From the NCBI GenBank assembly GCA_012862575.1, contig BLSF01000001.1:372001-436000 (forward strand): a DNA stretch of 64,000 nt, written 5' to 3'. The notes below the pieces were generated by a model. It did no database searches. It worked only from the letters and a program-made list of their open reading frames with translations, and was not told where the DNA came from. Positions 38,168 to 50,600 of the stretch are shown one piece after another (the stretch's first letter is position 1; each line of letters begins with the position of its first letter). Both the position numbers and the translations under genes were made by a program. This DNA is from Parietichytrium sp. I65-24A. Lineage: Eukaryota; Sar; Bigyra; Thraustochytrida; Thraustochytriidae.

Positions 38168-39367
38168 TTACACAATTGTGAGAATCGAGTCCTCAGGCGG
38201 CGAGTCCGCAGCTTCGTCAGAATCGGAAGAACCAGACTCGTACTCTTGCAGCTGTTGGGGTGGCGCAACAGCCAACTGCGCGGTGTTCGCAAAGACAACG
38301 TGGTCAAGGTCGGGTCTGCCTGGAACGGACTTGTCATAGTCGAAGAGGTGAAAGTCATCTGCGTACATCTCGAGTACGAGCTTCATGGTGACGGCGTTGT
38401 AATAGTCCTGCCAAGGCTTGGAGCGTTCGCGGCGGTTCGAGTGCGGCATGTCCCGAAGTGCCTTGAGGATCCGCGGCGGGACCTGCGCAATCTTGGAAGT
38501 GCTTCCAAAGCACTCGTTCATTGAGCCGGTGATAATTCCTCTCAAATTCTCTTGCTTAATGACGCACTTGACCAGTTGCTGTCCGTCCATGTGCGTGTAC
38601 TCGTACTGTGGCAAAACGTGGCAGTACACCACGCCTTCATCTGTGCAGCCAGCCTCCTTGTAGGCCTTCCACTTGGCGTGCCAACTCCGCACAAAATGAT
38701 CAAAGCTCTCAAGAGGGCCGAAGCGGTTGTATTCGTAGATACTCACCATTCTCGAATATGGATTGCGGATGATTGTGAAGTTGTCGATTTTATCAAAGTC
38801 CTCCTTGGCAACGTGTCCGTAGCGCACCATCTTCTCGGCGGTCCAATGAACGATGTACCCGAGGTCTCCGACTCCGGTTAGCATGTGATAAGCTGCGGTA
38901 AAATTGCATAGCAGCACTCCGACAAATATTTGGTACGCCCTCCGCATCTTGTCCAAGCGTCCACTGATCGGAGCTGTAAAGAGAAAGGTGGAGCATAGAA
39001 AGGTGAGTGTTGCGGTGGTCCACATCACGAAAGTCGTTATTCCAGGCATGCATCCGATGGGGCCAGCGGACGAGTCGCACGTCGGGTCGACGGAGGGCGT
39101 CCATCCAAAATACCAGATCAGCACTCCAAGCGTGACCTGTGTGCACACAATTATGTTTTCCAGCGTTGCCAGCGGGAAGTTTCTGGTCTCAAGCAGCTTG
39201 TACCGATAAAAGAAATACAGCAGCCCGATCTTGTGGTACAAGTTCTGGTTCTTACGCGCTTTGCTTGGTACCCGAAACAGCTTTGTCAAACTTGTGCCTC
39301 CGCACCTGGGCACGTGTACGAACAGCAAGTTCTTCTCGCCGCTCTCATCTTTTACAAGCCAAGGCAT
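38168..39367 (-). CDS. Sulfotransferase-family protein with internal membrane segments
   Basis: A single-exon gene for 399 aa. The PAPS 5'-phosphosulfate loop is HVPRCGGTS (18-26) and the 3'-phosphate motif is IIRNPYSRMVSIYEY (199-213), as in Golgi-type carbohydrate sulfotransferases, which transfer sulfate from PAPS to glycans. Between the two, where the family normally has ~100 soluble residues, are three strong hydrophobic segments (about 68-89, 109-132 and 144-165) and a weaker one at 46-56. There is no N-terminal anchor. The C-terminal 100 residues match the family only loosely and end in an acidic Ser/Asp/Glu tail. The start is the ATG at 39367; a GTG lies two codons upstream. Sulfation of surface polysaccharide is an inference. 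Confidence 0.8.
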   Translation of the reverse strand: MPWLVKDESGEKNLLFVHVPRCGGTSLTKLFRVPSKARKNQNLYHKIGLLYFFYRYKLLETRNFPLATLENIIVCTQVTLGVLIWYFGWTPSVDPTCDSSAGPIGCMPGITTFVMWTTATLTFLCSTFLFTAPISGRLDKMRRAYQIFVGVLLCNFTAAYHMLTGVGDLGYIVHWTAEKMVRYGHVAKEDFDKIDNFTIIRNPYSRMVSIYEYNRFGPLESFDHFVRSWHAKWKAYKEAGCTDEGVVYCHVLPQYEYTHMDGQQLVKCVIKQENLRGIITGSMNECFGSTSKIAQVPPRILKALRDMPHSNRRERSKPWQDYYNAVTMKLVLEMYADDFHLFDYDKSVPGRPDLDHVVFANTAQLAVAPPQQLQEYESGSSDSDEAADSPPEDSILTIV

Positions 39368-39659
39368 TTTCACTCCGTCACGCCCGACTCCTCGTCTCCA
39401 ATCTCCTTCGGCTCAACCCACTGCAAAGAAATACCAATCAGTTCCTCGTTCCTCGTTTCCCGAGCAACACAACACACAGCACTCCCGAAACAAGACTGTG
39501 CGCTGTGCGTCCCCGCAAGAGCCCTTTCCCCAACAGCTGTCTCCGCGCAGGAAAAAAAAAGGGATGTAAAGTCACACCACAGACCCTGCTGAGTGCAGTG
39601 AAGGGGTTATGAGAGCTGAGCAATACGTGTGCTGCTCGCTTGCTTCCTGTTCGGTGTTT

Positions 39660-39660
<1 letters not shown>

Positions 39661-39690
<30 letters not shown>
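39661..39690. repeat. (TTTC)n microsatellite
   Basis: Seven to eight TTTC units in the sulfotransferase upstream region. Confidence 0.9.
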
Positions 39691-39780
39691 GTCCTCTCTC
39701 CCTCTCACGTGAAGTGTGTGCGGTTGCGCGATTGTTTGCTCGATGCTATTTGTCACTTCATTACTTCCTTTCTTCCTTCC

Positions 39781-39930
39781 CTCTCTCTCTCTCTCTCCCT
39801 CTCCCAACTTCTCTCTCTCTCTCTCTCTCTCCTCTCTCTAGCTAGAGTCTTTCTCCGCCTCTNCTTCCTTCCTCCTCTCTCTCTCTCTCCCTCTCCCAAC
39901 TTCTCTCTCTCTCTCTCTCTCTCTCCCTCT
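39781..39930. repeat. Duplicated CT-rich block containing an N
   Basis: Two similar blocks of CT repeat around the sequence CCCTCTCCCAACTT, about 93 bp apart. The undetermined base at 39863 lies between them, so the true copy number may differ. Confidence 0.8.
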
Positions 39931-41005
39931 CAGTCCCCTTCCTCCTCCCCCACCCCGGATAGGAAGAATAGGAAGCCGTAGGGGGCCCCTTCCTTCTCCG
40001 TATTGCGGGGATTGCCCGCGGGATAGGAAGGGCGTAGGAAGGGCGTTTTTTCCGATGAGTAGGAGTGGCGTTGTGCCGTCTTGTGCCACGTTCGAAGTTG
40101 GTGTTAGGAGAGCGGTAAGGGTTGCTATCCTTGTTCAACCTGCGAGCTGCCTACCGTGGGCCCCCAGCGGAGATACCAGATACACTAGCCGGTATTACAG
40201 AAGGGCTAGCTGACGCGGATAGGAAGGAGAGACTAATTTGTGATGGCGTTTCGCGTAGCGGTTACATAGCGTTTGCAGCTTCCCAGGTGCGTTCTGGTTG
40301 AGCTAAAAAGCTATGGTTGTAGTAGTTGAGTGCTATTATATAGGAGATCGCGATAGCGAGCCCTATGAAATTTGTTCGTTCGACACTTTCACTTGAGATG
40401 GTTCGAGCGTAGGAAACAATAGTTGGCTCAAAGTAAAACCAACGATCATTTGAGCCACCTCTTCTTCTTCAGTTCAGAATTCAGAATTCAGAATTTAGCT
40501 CTTGCAGTTCATCAATGAAATCTTTTAAAAGAAGCGAATCGAAGACCGAAAGTCTGAAGCATCAAGTCAGGAAAACTTGTAGTTGTCGAAAGTCCACAAT
40601 AAATTCACGCGACCTCCACAGACAGCTTGAAGTGCGGTCTTGCACTGGATCAGGGTTGCCTCAAGATAAGCCTAAGCACTAGTCATAGCACGAACTGGTA
40701 CTATGAGTACACCCCCACATAGACCACATTCTTACCCTGCCCAGTAGCACTGTTCTCTCAGACACTGCGGAGAGTGCGGAGTGCTACGTGTAGATTTAGA
40801 TCTAGTCTAGCGACCCCGAATTGCTTCGATAATTGCGCGCCAACGTAGACAGACATCAGTGACGCCAGAGTCAGAGCAGGAATTCGTGACTGCGGAGGTG
40901 TTATTTATAAACGCAATAATTTAAACGACGGAAAGAACCACAGCACGTGGAGATGGAGGTCCAGATGTGCCCGCCTGTTCCAGTGGACCTTGCGAGTATT
41001 TGCGA

Positions 41006-41077
41006 GTGGCGCGACAGCAGCGGAGGCGAACAATAGCGAGCTGCGGTAACTTCTGCCATAGTGGGGTGGCGCGACAG
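41006..41077 (+). repeat. ~45-bp dispersed repeat, copy A, with flanking 12-bp direct repeats
   Basis: The core (41022-41066) starts GGAGGCGAACAATAG and ends GCCATAGTGGGG. It is bounded by GTGGCGCGACAG at 41006-41017 and again at 41066-41077, which looks like a target-site duplication. Copies B and C lie at 62512 and 63259. Confidence 0.75.
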
Positions 41078-42090
41078 AGGGAGCTCCGCGTTCCCTACGA
41101 ACTCACGTGGGGACAGGTGGGCCAGGGTTGACTGAGTGGGTGAGTTGAGTTGGTGAGTGGGTGAGCCAGTAAGTTGCTAAGCACCCAGTGAACTGGGTAC
41201 AGTATCCGCGTGACAGAAAATGATGCGCACATTGCGAAGTTTCTTTTGAATTAACAAAGTAAGAGGATCTGACTGATCTGACAGATCTGACTGTTTCTTC
41301 CGAATTCTCTCTGTGATTGGCGGCACTGAGTAAGCGCAGCAGCATTCAGAAGCTCTTAAGAATTCTAATAATTGAAAGTGATGTTCTTGAGGCGCAAACC
41401 TGTCCCTCTTATGTCTTGCTCCTCACAGGAACCGAATTCCGTGAATTGGTGTGGCTGTAGTAAGCTCACTGGCACGCCTATATCTCGCGGTAAGACCAAG
41501 GAGATGTGGGGAGGGAAAGGAAGGAGAAAAGGCCAGCTTTTTGCGCATCGCAGGCTGGGTCTTATTGGCTCGTCATAGCCACGCTAATCACTCGGAATGG
41601 ACAGCTACCGTGTCCTGGACGGGCTATACTGTTTCACAATGTGTGCAATACGTACACTTTCACTGACTATCTAAAGCGTAGAATATTCCCCGGCTACTAG
41701 TGTAAGCCTTCGATAACCCTTCATTAGTGGAACAGCATAGTACACCCCTCGCGTCCTATCTCGTGGGGAAACCTCCAACTCCGAGATCTTGGTCTAGTGA
41801 AAATTATAGCAGTCAATGTTGCAACGCACGCAGTGCACTGTGCCGAGTACGAGTAGGAGTGACGAGACAACATGCGAATTCTCAGAGCGAGGAACAAAGG
41901 CCTTTCTAGTCGCCCATAACTCGTCCTACTTCCTTCGATATCTCGGGAAACGCCTTCTCAGAGGCGGAGATTCAAATGGCGCGAGAGCGAGATGACCCTA
42001 CCCAGTACAAGGACTAAAACCAGTACCATTACCAGGAGGCTTAGTCAAGCGCACTGGAGACAAAATTGGTCACGGGTGTGAGTGGCGTAG

Positions 42091-42100
42091 TACTCGAGTA
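42091..42100. repeat. TACTCGAGTA palindrome, copy 4
   Basis: The same 10-bp palindrome in the middle of the gene-poor region. Confidence 0.55.
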
Positions 42101-42938
42101 GCACGTTAGTGGCGCAAGTAGCTAAATCGTCACGGTAGCAAGTAGCACCCAGCCGACACTTACCGCTGCAATTGCTGCGATGGAGAAACTGGAAAAAGTT
42201 CCGAGTGGAAAAGTGGAGTCGAGAGTTACTTAGGCTTTTAGCTTGTGAAATTTGGTTTTTGCGATCATTTGCAAACTATTGCAAACCATGCAAACCGCAG
42301 GGAAACGTAGAGAAACCAAGAAAGAAGCTTCACAAGTTCTTATTATTTACGGCGAGCAATGGACACTGCCACGCGAACACGGAACCGTCATGACCCTCTT
42401 ATTTACGTTGACGCTTCGAACGCGGCGGCGGCTCGACGCTTGAGCGTACAAGCATAGACCCTCGCAGGCAAAATGTATCACACGTCGTTTTGCTCTGCAA
42501 TCGTCTCTGCACATAAGGGCACGGGCTGTTGACTCGACCTGAAGATCCCTGAAGGTCCACACAGTCACCGCTGTAAGCCAAGAAAAGAAGAACGGAAATT
42601 CGGAAATCTGTGGGGTTCTGCTGCGCTCTGCTCTTTCAACTGAAGAAAGAAAGACGTAACTTTACTGACTGTGAGTGTAATTTCGACGGACCGAGTCGGG
42701 GCGCAGGTCGGCGCTCGCCTTTACTGCTGTTTTCTATTTTCTATTCTTTTCGTTTCTTGAGCGAATAGAGCGCCGAGTCTCCCAGGTTGCTAGAATTAGA
42801 TGAAAGCATGTTCCATTGGTTCGCGCCGAGAGCCGAAGCTGATTTTCCACACATGCTTCTCACTTCTCGATCGCTTTGCTGCCAGACTTGCCAGGCACAG
42901 GAGAGGAGACACACATAACTGGCTTCCCGCAAAGCGTG

Positions 42939-42999
42939 GATGGATGGATGGATGGATGGATGGATATGATGGATGGATGTGATGGATGGATGGATGGGG
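42939..42999. repeat. (TGGA)n microsatellite
   Basis: About twelve TGGA units with two interruptions. A second shorter TGGA array lies near 43862-43900. Confidence 0.9.
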
Positions 43000-44249
43000 A
43001 AGTCTATCTTCTCCTGCGCAACGTGGACGGAGCTATCCGTTGGGCAGCTAGAGCTAGCCTAAGCTCCCGAATAACTCAGAAGCTTGACCACGACGTGACA
43101 TTGCATCGTTTGGCAGAGTAATGGCCCATGTGGAACGATTGCTTGCTCGATTTGAGAGCTTGGGTGGGCGCGTATTTGTGACAAGTTAGCTTTGACTTTC
43201 CTACTGACTTCGTGCGAAGCTCAACATATCCGTTCGGTTTGTGGGGCCTGGCCCAGGCGGAGCGTGAGGATGAGGATGACAATTCATCACAACAACAACA
43301 AAATTATGGATACGTGGCGAGCTCCGCGCGCTCTCTAGATTTCGCATCGTATTCCCCGCTGCAGGCGGTGTCCTTCAAGCAGACACTTGCGGAAATGCCG
43401 GATCAGAAATCCGAGGTGAACCGCACCCTGGCAACCAAACATCATCTCAAAACTCAAAACGTCACGATGACCCCGGTGTGGCGAGGGAGAACAAACGATC
43501 AATTCGTTAACGGAAACCTTGACTCATAGCGACTCGGTAACACCCCGCCTTAACAGTGCTGATCAACCAAACCGTCGTAAATAAACTCACGAAATGCCAG
43601 CATTACCGGCAAATTAAGAGAAGGCAAAGCGAAGCAAAGAGCTGGAAATCGAATCAATTGTCCTCGGATAAGTCGCGGTTGGTGTTGCCGCAGAACAGGG
43701 CTTATAAGCATAATTTCGAGCAGACCTTTTCACCCTTATTTACAAATAGAGAGCCTCCAAATATTGTCAGCCTTTTCTCTTTCTGCACCATGAAAGCGAT
43801 GAAACAATGAAAGGAATGGCACAATGAACACCGTCAGCCTTTGCAGCGATCTCTCCGAGCTGATGGAGCTGATGGATGGATGAATGGATGGATGGACGGC
43901 GAACACCATCCTCCATCGCGCGAGGCGTGGCTTACCCCAAGCATTCATTCCATGCATTTACTGTCAATGCACTACCTCCACCCCTGGCCCTCCAGCCGTT
44001 GTACTCTCGGTAAACTTTGTGAGCGGACATCGATAGGATAGCTATGCACGAACAGCCGAACTAGCTGGAGCTAGCCACTTACATCCGAATCGGAGCTAAC
44101 GGCGGACGCGTGGAGCTAGTGCGGGAGTAGAGAGAGAGGCCACGGCCGTGGCCCGTTTCTGCTCGGCAGGACGTACCGGTGCTGAGTACTGGGATGCACT
44201 GGTACTGGTACTGAGAGCGAATCCCGCGCGGTAGTGCAAGTACCACTGG

Positions 44250-44260
44250 GTACTCAGTAC
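44250..44260. repeat. GTACTSAGTAC interrupted palindrome, copy 3
   Basis: Reads GTACTCAGTAC, 410 bp upstream of the giant receptor gene. A one-base variant (GTGCTGAGTAC) is at 44180, and GGTACCGG-type palindromes surround it. Confidence 0.55.
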
Positions 44261-44457
44261 TCACAGTACTACCTGCTCTTGTGTAGCGAAGGAAGGCAAC
44301 TTGGCAAAGCAACGAGTGCAGCGCATACATGATTACCGGTACCGGTCCCAAATACTATTGAGTTTTGAGTACTCGCAGCACTCGTCCCGGGACTTCGCAG
44401 CCGGCGAGAGTATTGAGCATATCGCTCGGACAACTGGGAGTTGATATCGCCGAGTCG

Positions 44458-44485
44458 TGGACAGTGGACCGTGGACCGTGGACCG
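44458..44485. repeat. 7-bp tandem repeat (TGGACCG)n
   Basis: Four units, the first with one mismatch, in the presumed promoter or leader of the giant receptor gene. Confidence 0.8.
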
Positions 44486-44670
44486 TGGAAAGAGAGTTGC
44501 TGGAACGGAACAAGTTTGCCTGCACTATCCGCGCCAGGGTAAGTGGGGACAAGTCGTTTGCACGGCTCTCGACACACAGTTGGCGAGCAAGGAGTGTATC
44601 AACTGGAGAGGAGAGGGTCACCACGATTCCTTGCAGCTGCTTTGCCAGCTCGCAACCGCTCCGTGTGAAC

Positions 44671-47600
44671 ATGAGAGTTCTTTTACTGGCGGTGATTGGG
44701 TCGCTGCTCATAAGCTATTGCGACGCAGAAGTTGCGTTTGCAGACACCTGTAAGTCTAACTGCGTCGCAGGTGCCAAAACTTCTATTTTGCTAGAGAGTC
44801 TCCTCTTGTTACTTCCTCAGTGCTCTAACTTGTTCGTTTGTTGTTTGGTGATGCACAGGTGCGTGCCCGGACCCGTCACCATGCCCGAGTTTTTGCTTGG
44901 AGTGCGACTCCTACGACTCAGACTGTCTTTCTGGCAAAACAAATGCCAGATGTAACGGTGAAAATCACGAGAACTGCCCGAGCGGCTATACAAAACAGGC
45001 TCAGACAGGAACAGTTTGGAGGTGCTCGGCAAGTGGCACGTATTGGACCATGTACCATTGCTACAGACTCTGTCTGGGGATCACCACAGGCAAGTGCAAC
45101 AAGTGCCAAGACGGGTACTACGGTTATAATGACGACCAGACATGCGCACTTTGCACGGCCGGTTATTATTGCGCTGATGGTGTTCGCGTGGGGTTGTGCG
45201 ACGCCGGCTATTACTGCGAGGCAGGTTCGTCGCAGTCGCAAGAAAACGCGTGTCCGGCCGGCACGTACGGAGATCGAACTGGTCTTGGAAGTGCAACCTG
45301 CAGTGGTGAATGCTCAGCTGGCTACTATTGCGAAGCAGGGTCCACAGATCCTCGGCAAAACCCTTGCCTCGCAGGATACTGGGGTGACGAGGGTCAAACC
45401 AACGAATATTGCTCCGGGCGTTGCTCAGCTGGGTACTATTGCCCAGCCGGCTCCTCCTCGTCTACTGAAGTAGAATGCGGCTCTGTAGATCTTTACTGTC
45501 CCGAAGGCAGTTCCGCTCCACTTATTGTCCCGGAGGGCTACTACAGTGTCCCTGATGATATGTACTTTTCAACGAGAACCGGAGTCGCAATTTGTCCCAA
45601 GGGAAGCTTTTGTTTAGGTGGAGTTAAAATGCTTTGTCCGGCTGGATATTACGGCTCTTCGATCGGATTATCGTATTGCGAAAGTGAGTGCACTGCTGGC
45701 TACTTTTGTCCCGAAGGATCCACATCTCCGATGGCCAATCCTTGCCAAGAGGATCCCTTGGTAGCTCCCGAGTACCCGGCTATTTATTATTGCCCACAAG
45801 GCACGTATAAACCCTTGGAAGTTGACACTGGGTACTATTCTACCCCGGAAAGTGCACCGGAAAACGCGCGGACTGGCCAAGCGTTCGCGGACCCATCAAA
45901 GTACTTGGTTCTCCACGGGAAGCGAGTACGTAAAGTTGAGTGGCTCGACGACTGTGCTGGCGATAAAGCTACTCTTAGCATCTCGGAGTTGACAAATGAT
46001 GGCCGCGGAGAAGCCAGCGCAGGAGCCGTGCTCTCCAATCTTTCGGCCATGGACAACCTAGTCAATGTTTCGCTGCCCGCGGCCAACTTCGAGATCGTCA
46101 CCGATTCTTCAACTTTGCTACCTCTTCCATCCGACGTCAACAGCGTCTCTTGTATTTCGTATGTAGGGAGTTATGGATTTCCCCTTGAAATCTCGGACTC
46201 ACGGGAGCTCAAGGTCTTGGACGACCGCTTTTTGGACTACGAACGATGCCCAAAGTACGTCTTTGATATTCGCGCACAGAGTGAAGACGGGGAGACCAAC
46301 AGCACCTGCAGAGTAACTCTCACCGTGGAGAATCTGAACGACATCCCATTCTTCGAAGATTACGACTCTGATGACTACCCGTTTGCCCTTCCTTCAACTC
46401 TTGACTTCTACGTCGACGAGCGCTCAGATATCAACACTGGCATCGGCTTTCCAATTCAGGCTCAAGATGAGGATGTTGGACAGGAGATATTCTTTGAGAT
46501 CTTGGATACACTAGATGGAGGGCTCGAAATGTTTTATATTGGATCCTGCTCGGGCCAGCTTTACGTGCAGGACGCGGGGCTCGATTACCTTGCTAAAGAC
46601 ACCTACTACATCCAGGTGGCAGTTTGTGACGACTCTCAGTTCTTTGGCGCATCCGGACTTTCTCAGTGCTCTGTAACAGCCAACATTACAATTCACGTGC
46701 AGGATATCAACGACCCCCCACTGTTTCGGACTTCTCCTTACTCCGTTGCATCCTTTCGCGTCTTTGAAAACTCCGAGAAATACACGGTTCTTGTTCCGTA
46801 CTGTACCCTGACAGGGTCACTCGTCCAAGTACTGTGTACAATGATTGATGAGAACGCAACCGGCCTTATGATTGATGATCTCGATCTGAACGAAGACGGA
46901 GATTCGGCTCAAGATATCATGATGTTCTCCATCTCGAGAAACGACGATGACGCCTTTGCGGTTGTGAGCTGTGAGCGTGACACAAACTTGGACAAGTGTT
47001 TGGTTGGAACTCAGTATCTACCTGCAGGGGCAATCGTTGTGAGCCCATTGGGCGATCTCAACTTCGAAGAAAAGGACACCTATAGCATCTCCGTCACCGT
47101 ACTTGATGGGCGTGGGGGCCAGGCAGATCGGGATGTGACGATTTATATCGACGATGCGAATGACCCCCCAGTTTTCCCCAGCTCTCTCTCTTACGTACTC
47201 ACCCTCGACGAAAACGATGAACTTGCTTCGGGGAACTTTCTGGCTACGGACGAAGACGTGAATGACATACTCCAGTACCAAGTCGAAGGATCTTTGGGAT
47301 GCGGGGAAACTTCTTGGAGTACTGATTTGTTCGAGATGAGTCCGGGCAACTTGGCTGAGGCACCTGAAAGCGATTCGGTCACGTTAAAGTTAAAGTCGTC
47401 TATGTCGTTGGACTATGAAGACTGCAACTCGTACATTGTCCTAGTGAGCGTGACGGATTCCAGGGAGACGACATGGAAGAATATCACTATTTCGGTGCGC
47501 GACGTCAACGAGGCGCCTGTGCTACTGACCACCTCTATGACTGTCGCGGAGAACTTGCCTATAGGTTCCATTTTGACGCCACCATTGTCATACTACGACG

Positions 47601-50600
47601 TGGAGACCTCACAAACCATCACCTTTAGGCTAGACGAGACCGTCTTGGACTTTAACGCTTTCTCGGTGTCACCTTATTCTGGAAACGTTACCGTGAAAAA
47701 GGTGTTGAACTATGAAGACGATCGCAATTACACCATTAAAGTTGCAGTCATCGACAATGGGTCTCCTGCGCTGCAGTCAAGTGGCGTTGTGACGATAGTC
47801 GTTACAGACATGCCAGAGCCTCCTACTTTCTCCGCACCTGGCGCAACTTATTATTTTGTGGAATCCCCAGACTATAATGCCTCATGGAGCCACTCAATAG
47901 CTGTTATCGATGAAGACTTCGGCGATGAAGTAACTATGCAGGTTTTGAATCAGACGATTTTAAGCAGCGGAAAAGTGGTGAGATTCTTCGATTCTGACGA
48001 TTTTGATATCGTTCAAAACGCCTCCGCGACGGCTCTCCCCAACTATGAATCGAAAGACTTTACTTCCACCCAAAAAATTGTACAAGTCTGGCTTCGCGCA
48101 ACAGACTCTACGGGACTGTACACGGACGAAAAGGTATACGTGGAAATTGTGAACGCAAACGACAGCCCTGTCTTAATGGCGACGAATGTCTCCGTCATTA
48201 AACATGTGGATACGTGCACTACCGAGGACACGATTTGCACGACTGGTCTGCAGGTTATCGACATCAGCAACTACTGCACGGACGAAGATTCGGATCAGAC
48301 TCTGTCGTACTCGATTCTTTCTGGAAACGAAGACGGGACCTTTGCACTTGACAGCGATGGCATCCTGAGGGTTGCAAGCATCACTACTAATTTGAAAACC
48401 GAGGGTGTCGTGTTTGCTCTCTCTATGCGGTGCCAAGATGATCATGCTAGTGACCCTCGCTCTGACGATGCCGTCTTCTACATTGAAGTCGCTCCGGTGA
48501 GCTATCGTCCATATTATGAAAATGACGCGTTCGATGCAGCTCTCACGGAGGAAGACAACGATTTCGCTGATTTCTCCTTGGATATGCATGCGCAGGATAG
48601 TGACAGCCTCGAACTCACTTATGTTATCAGAGACGTTACCCCTTCCGCTTCGAAAGTCGCATTTTTTCTCGACTCCAGCTCTGGAATTCTCTCTCTCCTG
48701 CGACCGATTGATTTCGAAACCATGACGATATCTGGAGAAGGAACTATCGAAGTGAAGATTACGGCGACCGATGATACGGGGCTCTCTACCACTGCAAAGG
48801 CAACCATCGCAGTCACCGACATCAACGAGGAGCCTTACTTCTCAAGCAATTTTACGTTTGAAGTTTACGAAAATTCAGCTGCAGGTGCTGTTGGCGTGGT
48901 CGCTGCGACCGATCCGGACGCTGCTGATGCCTCTCTGCACTACTCTATAGCAGAATCCGTGTGGTCCACCTCGCCATTCAGCATCGATTCAGCGACTGGC
49001 GTGATAATGCAAAACGGCTCACTCGACTACGAGTCTCCGTTCTCTGCGTGCACTCTGACGAATGCTATTCACTTATGCACCTTTACTGTTGTGGCTACCG
49101 ACACGGTCGACCATAAGGCCTCTGCCACAGTCAAAATATACGTCCGAAACGTGAACGAAGCACCTGTCTTCACAGGAGTCTCGTGCACAGATGATGACGG
49201 TATTACATGTGTGCAGCCGGGCACTATCACCGTCAGCGAGGGCCTCGAAGTTGGTGATTTGATTGGAACCTTGCTTTTTCAAGATCCTGATGAAGCTGTC
49301 ACTCCTAGAAGCTCCACCAGCTACTCGTTTAGATTTGAAGGATTTCTTTCGGGAGTCCTAAACTCGACACAGGACAAACTTTTCATGCTGACAAAGTCGG
49401 GGTCGCTGCAAATCGTCGGTGACTTGGATTACGAAAACCGAACCTCTTATCAGTACTCAGTTGTTGTGGAGGACAACGGCGATCCGGCGTTGTCGGATAC
49501 CTTCTTGCTGAACATCGCAGTAGATGATATCAATGACATCTCGGTCATTGCTTCGAACACATCATCGGTGCCATGGCCAACGAATGGCGGACAGTCTGTG
49601 TTCCTTCATGGCACAAATTTTGGACCCTCAGAATACAAAGTGGACAACGAAGGAACAGAGTACCCTGTTGTGGAGGCTTTTATGGTTCATAAGACGAGGG
49701 ATTTGAGGTACAATGCAAGTGGGTGTGAGATTCTCTCCGATACTGTCATTTACTGCTCAAGCTCTCCGGAAGGAGCAGGTCAAGAGTTTTTCTGGCAGAT
49801 TCGCGTTTTTCCAAGAGACGGGGAGGTCTACCTTTCTCCACTATCTCTTGGCACAGAGAGCCTCGAAAATAACTTTCAGCCGCCTGTGATCGAGCAAGTG
49901 CTGGACACTGCTCAGTTTTCGACGGCGGGCGGGGACTTATTCACGATTGTAGGAACAAACTTTGGTGCAACTCTAGAGCTCAAGCCCGAAGTCGTGGTTG
50001 CATACACCTCCAGTAGCCTACCCTCGGTCGAATACACGGCGTCCAATTGCTCGCTGTATTTGTGGGGAGAAGATGATCTCGAAAAGGTTCAATGCTACAG
50101 TGTAGACGGAGTGGGACACACGCTCTCTTTTCGAGTCATCATTCAAGGTCAGCCTTCCGAGTCAAATTCTTCGGCACTATACTCGTATGCTCAGCCAACG
50201 GTGGACTCCGTTTCGTTGTTGGGAGACGAAAGCGCCAAGATGCTTACCTCAGGTGGCTCAAGCGAAGACCTTCTGGTAATTGTTGGGACGAACTTTGGGA
50301 GGGTTAGTGGTCCACAAAGCGTGAATGTCACATATGGAGCTTCTTTTACAGCTTCATCTCAGTTAGAGGAAAAGTACATCGCGTTATTATGCGAAGTTAC
50401 GGTCAGCCACACTCAAATAGAGTGCATCTATGCCGCTGGAACCGGTAGCTCGCACCACTTTGTCGTGAAGATCGCTGAAGTAGCTTCTGAAGCGAGCTCT
50501 GTGACGCTGTCTTATTTTGGTCCAACTATCACGAGCTTATTCGGCTCTGGAGTCGACAACGGACGAACAGCCGGAGGAGATCTTGTGTATCTTCGTGGAT

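Larger units (their letters stand above)
39368..44670. other. Gene-poor, repeat-rich 5.3-kb region
   Basis: It lies between the divergent sulfotransferase and giant receptor genes. It holds TTTC, CT and TGGA microsatellites, one undetermined base (39863), a ~45-bp dispersed repeat (41022-41066), palindromes of the TACTCGAGTA and GTACTCAGTAC types, and many short open frames without domains. The best of these, 43212-43529 plus, begins with GTG and encodes a Gln/Asn-containing peptide; it is not called. No tRNA or rRNA was recognised. Confidence 0.55.

Noticed and set aside
43212-43529. Possible 105-aa gene with a Gln/Asn stretch
   Set aside because: Starts with GTG, has no recognisable domain and sits among repeats.
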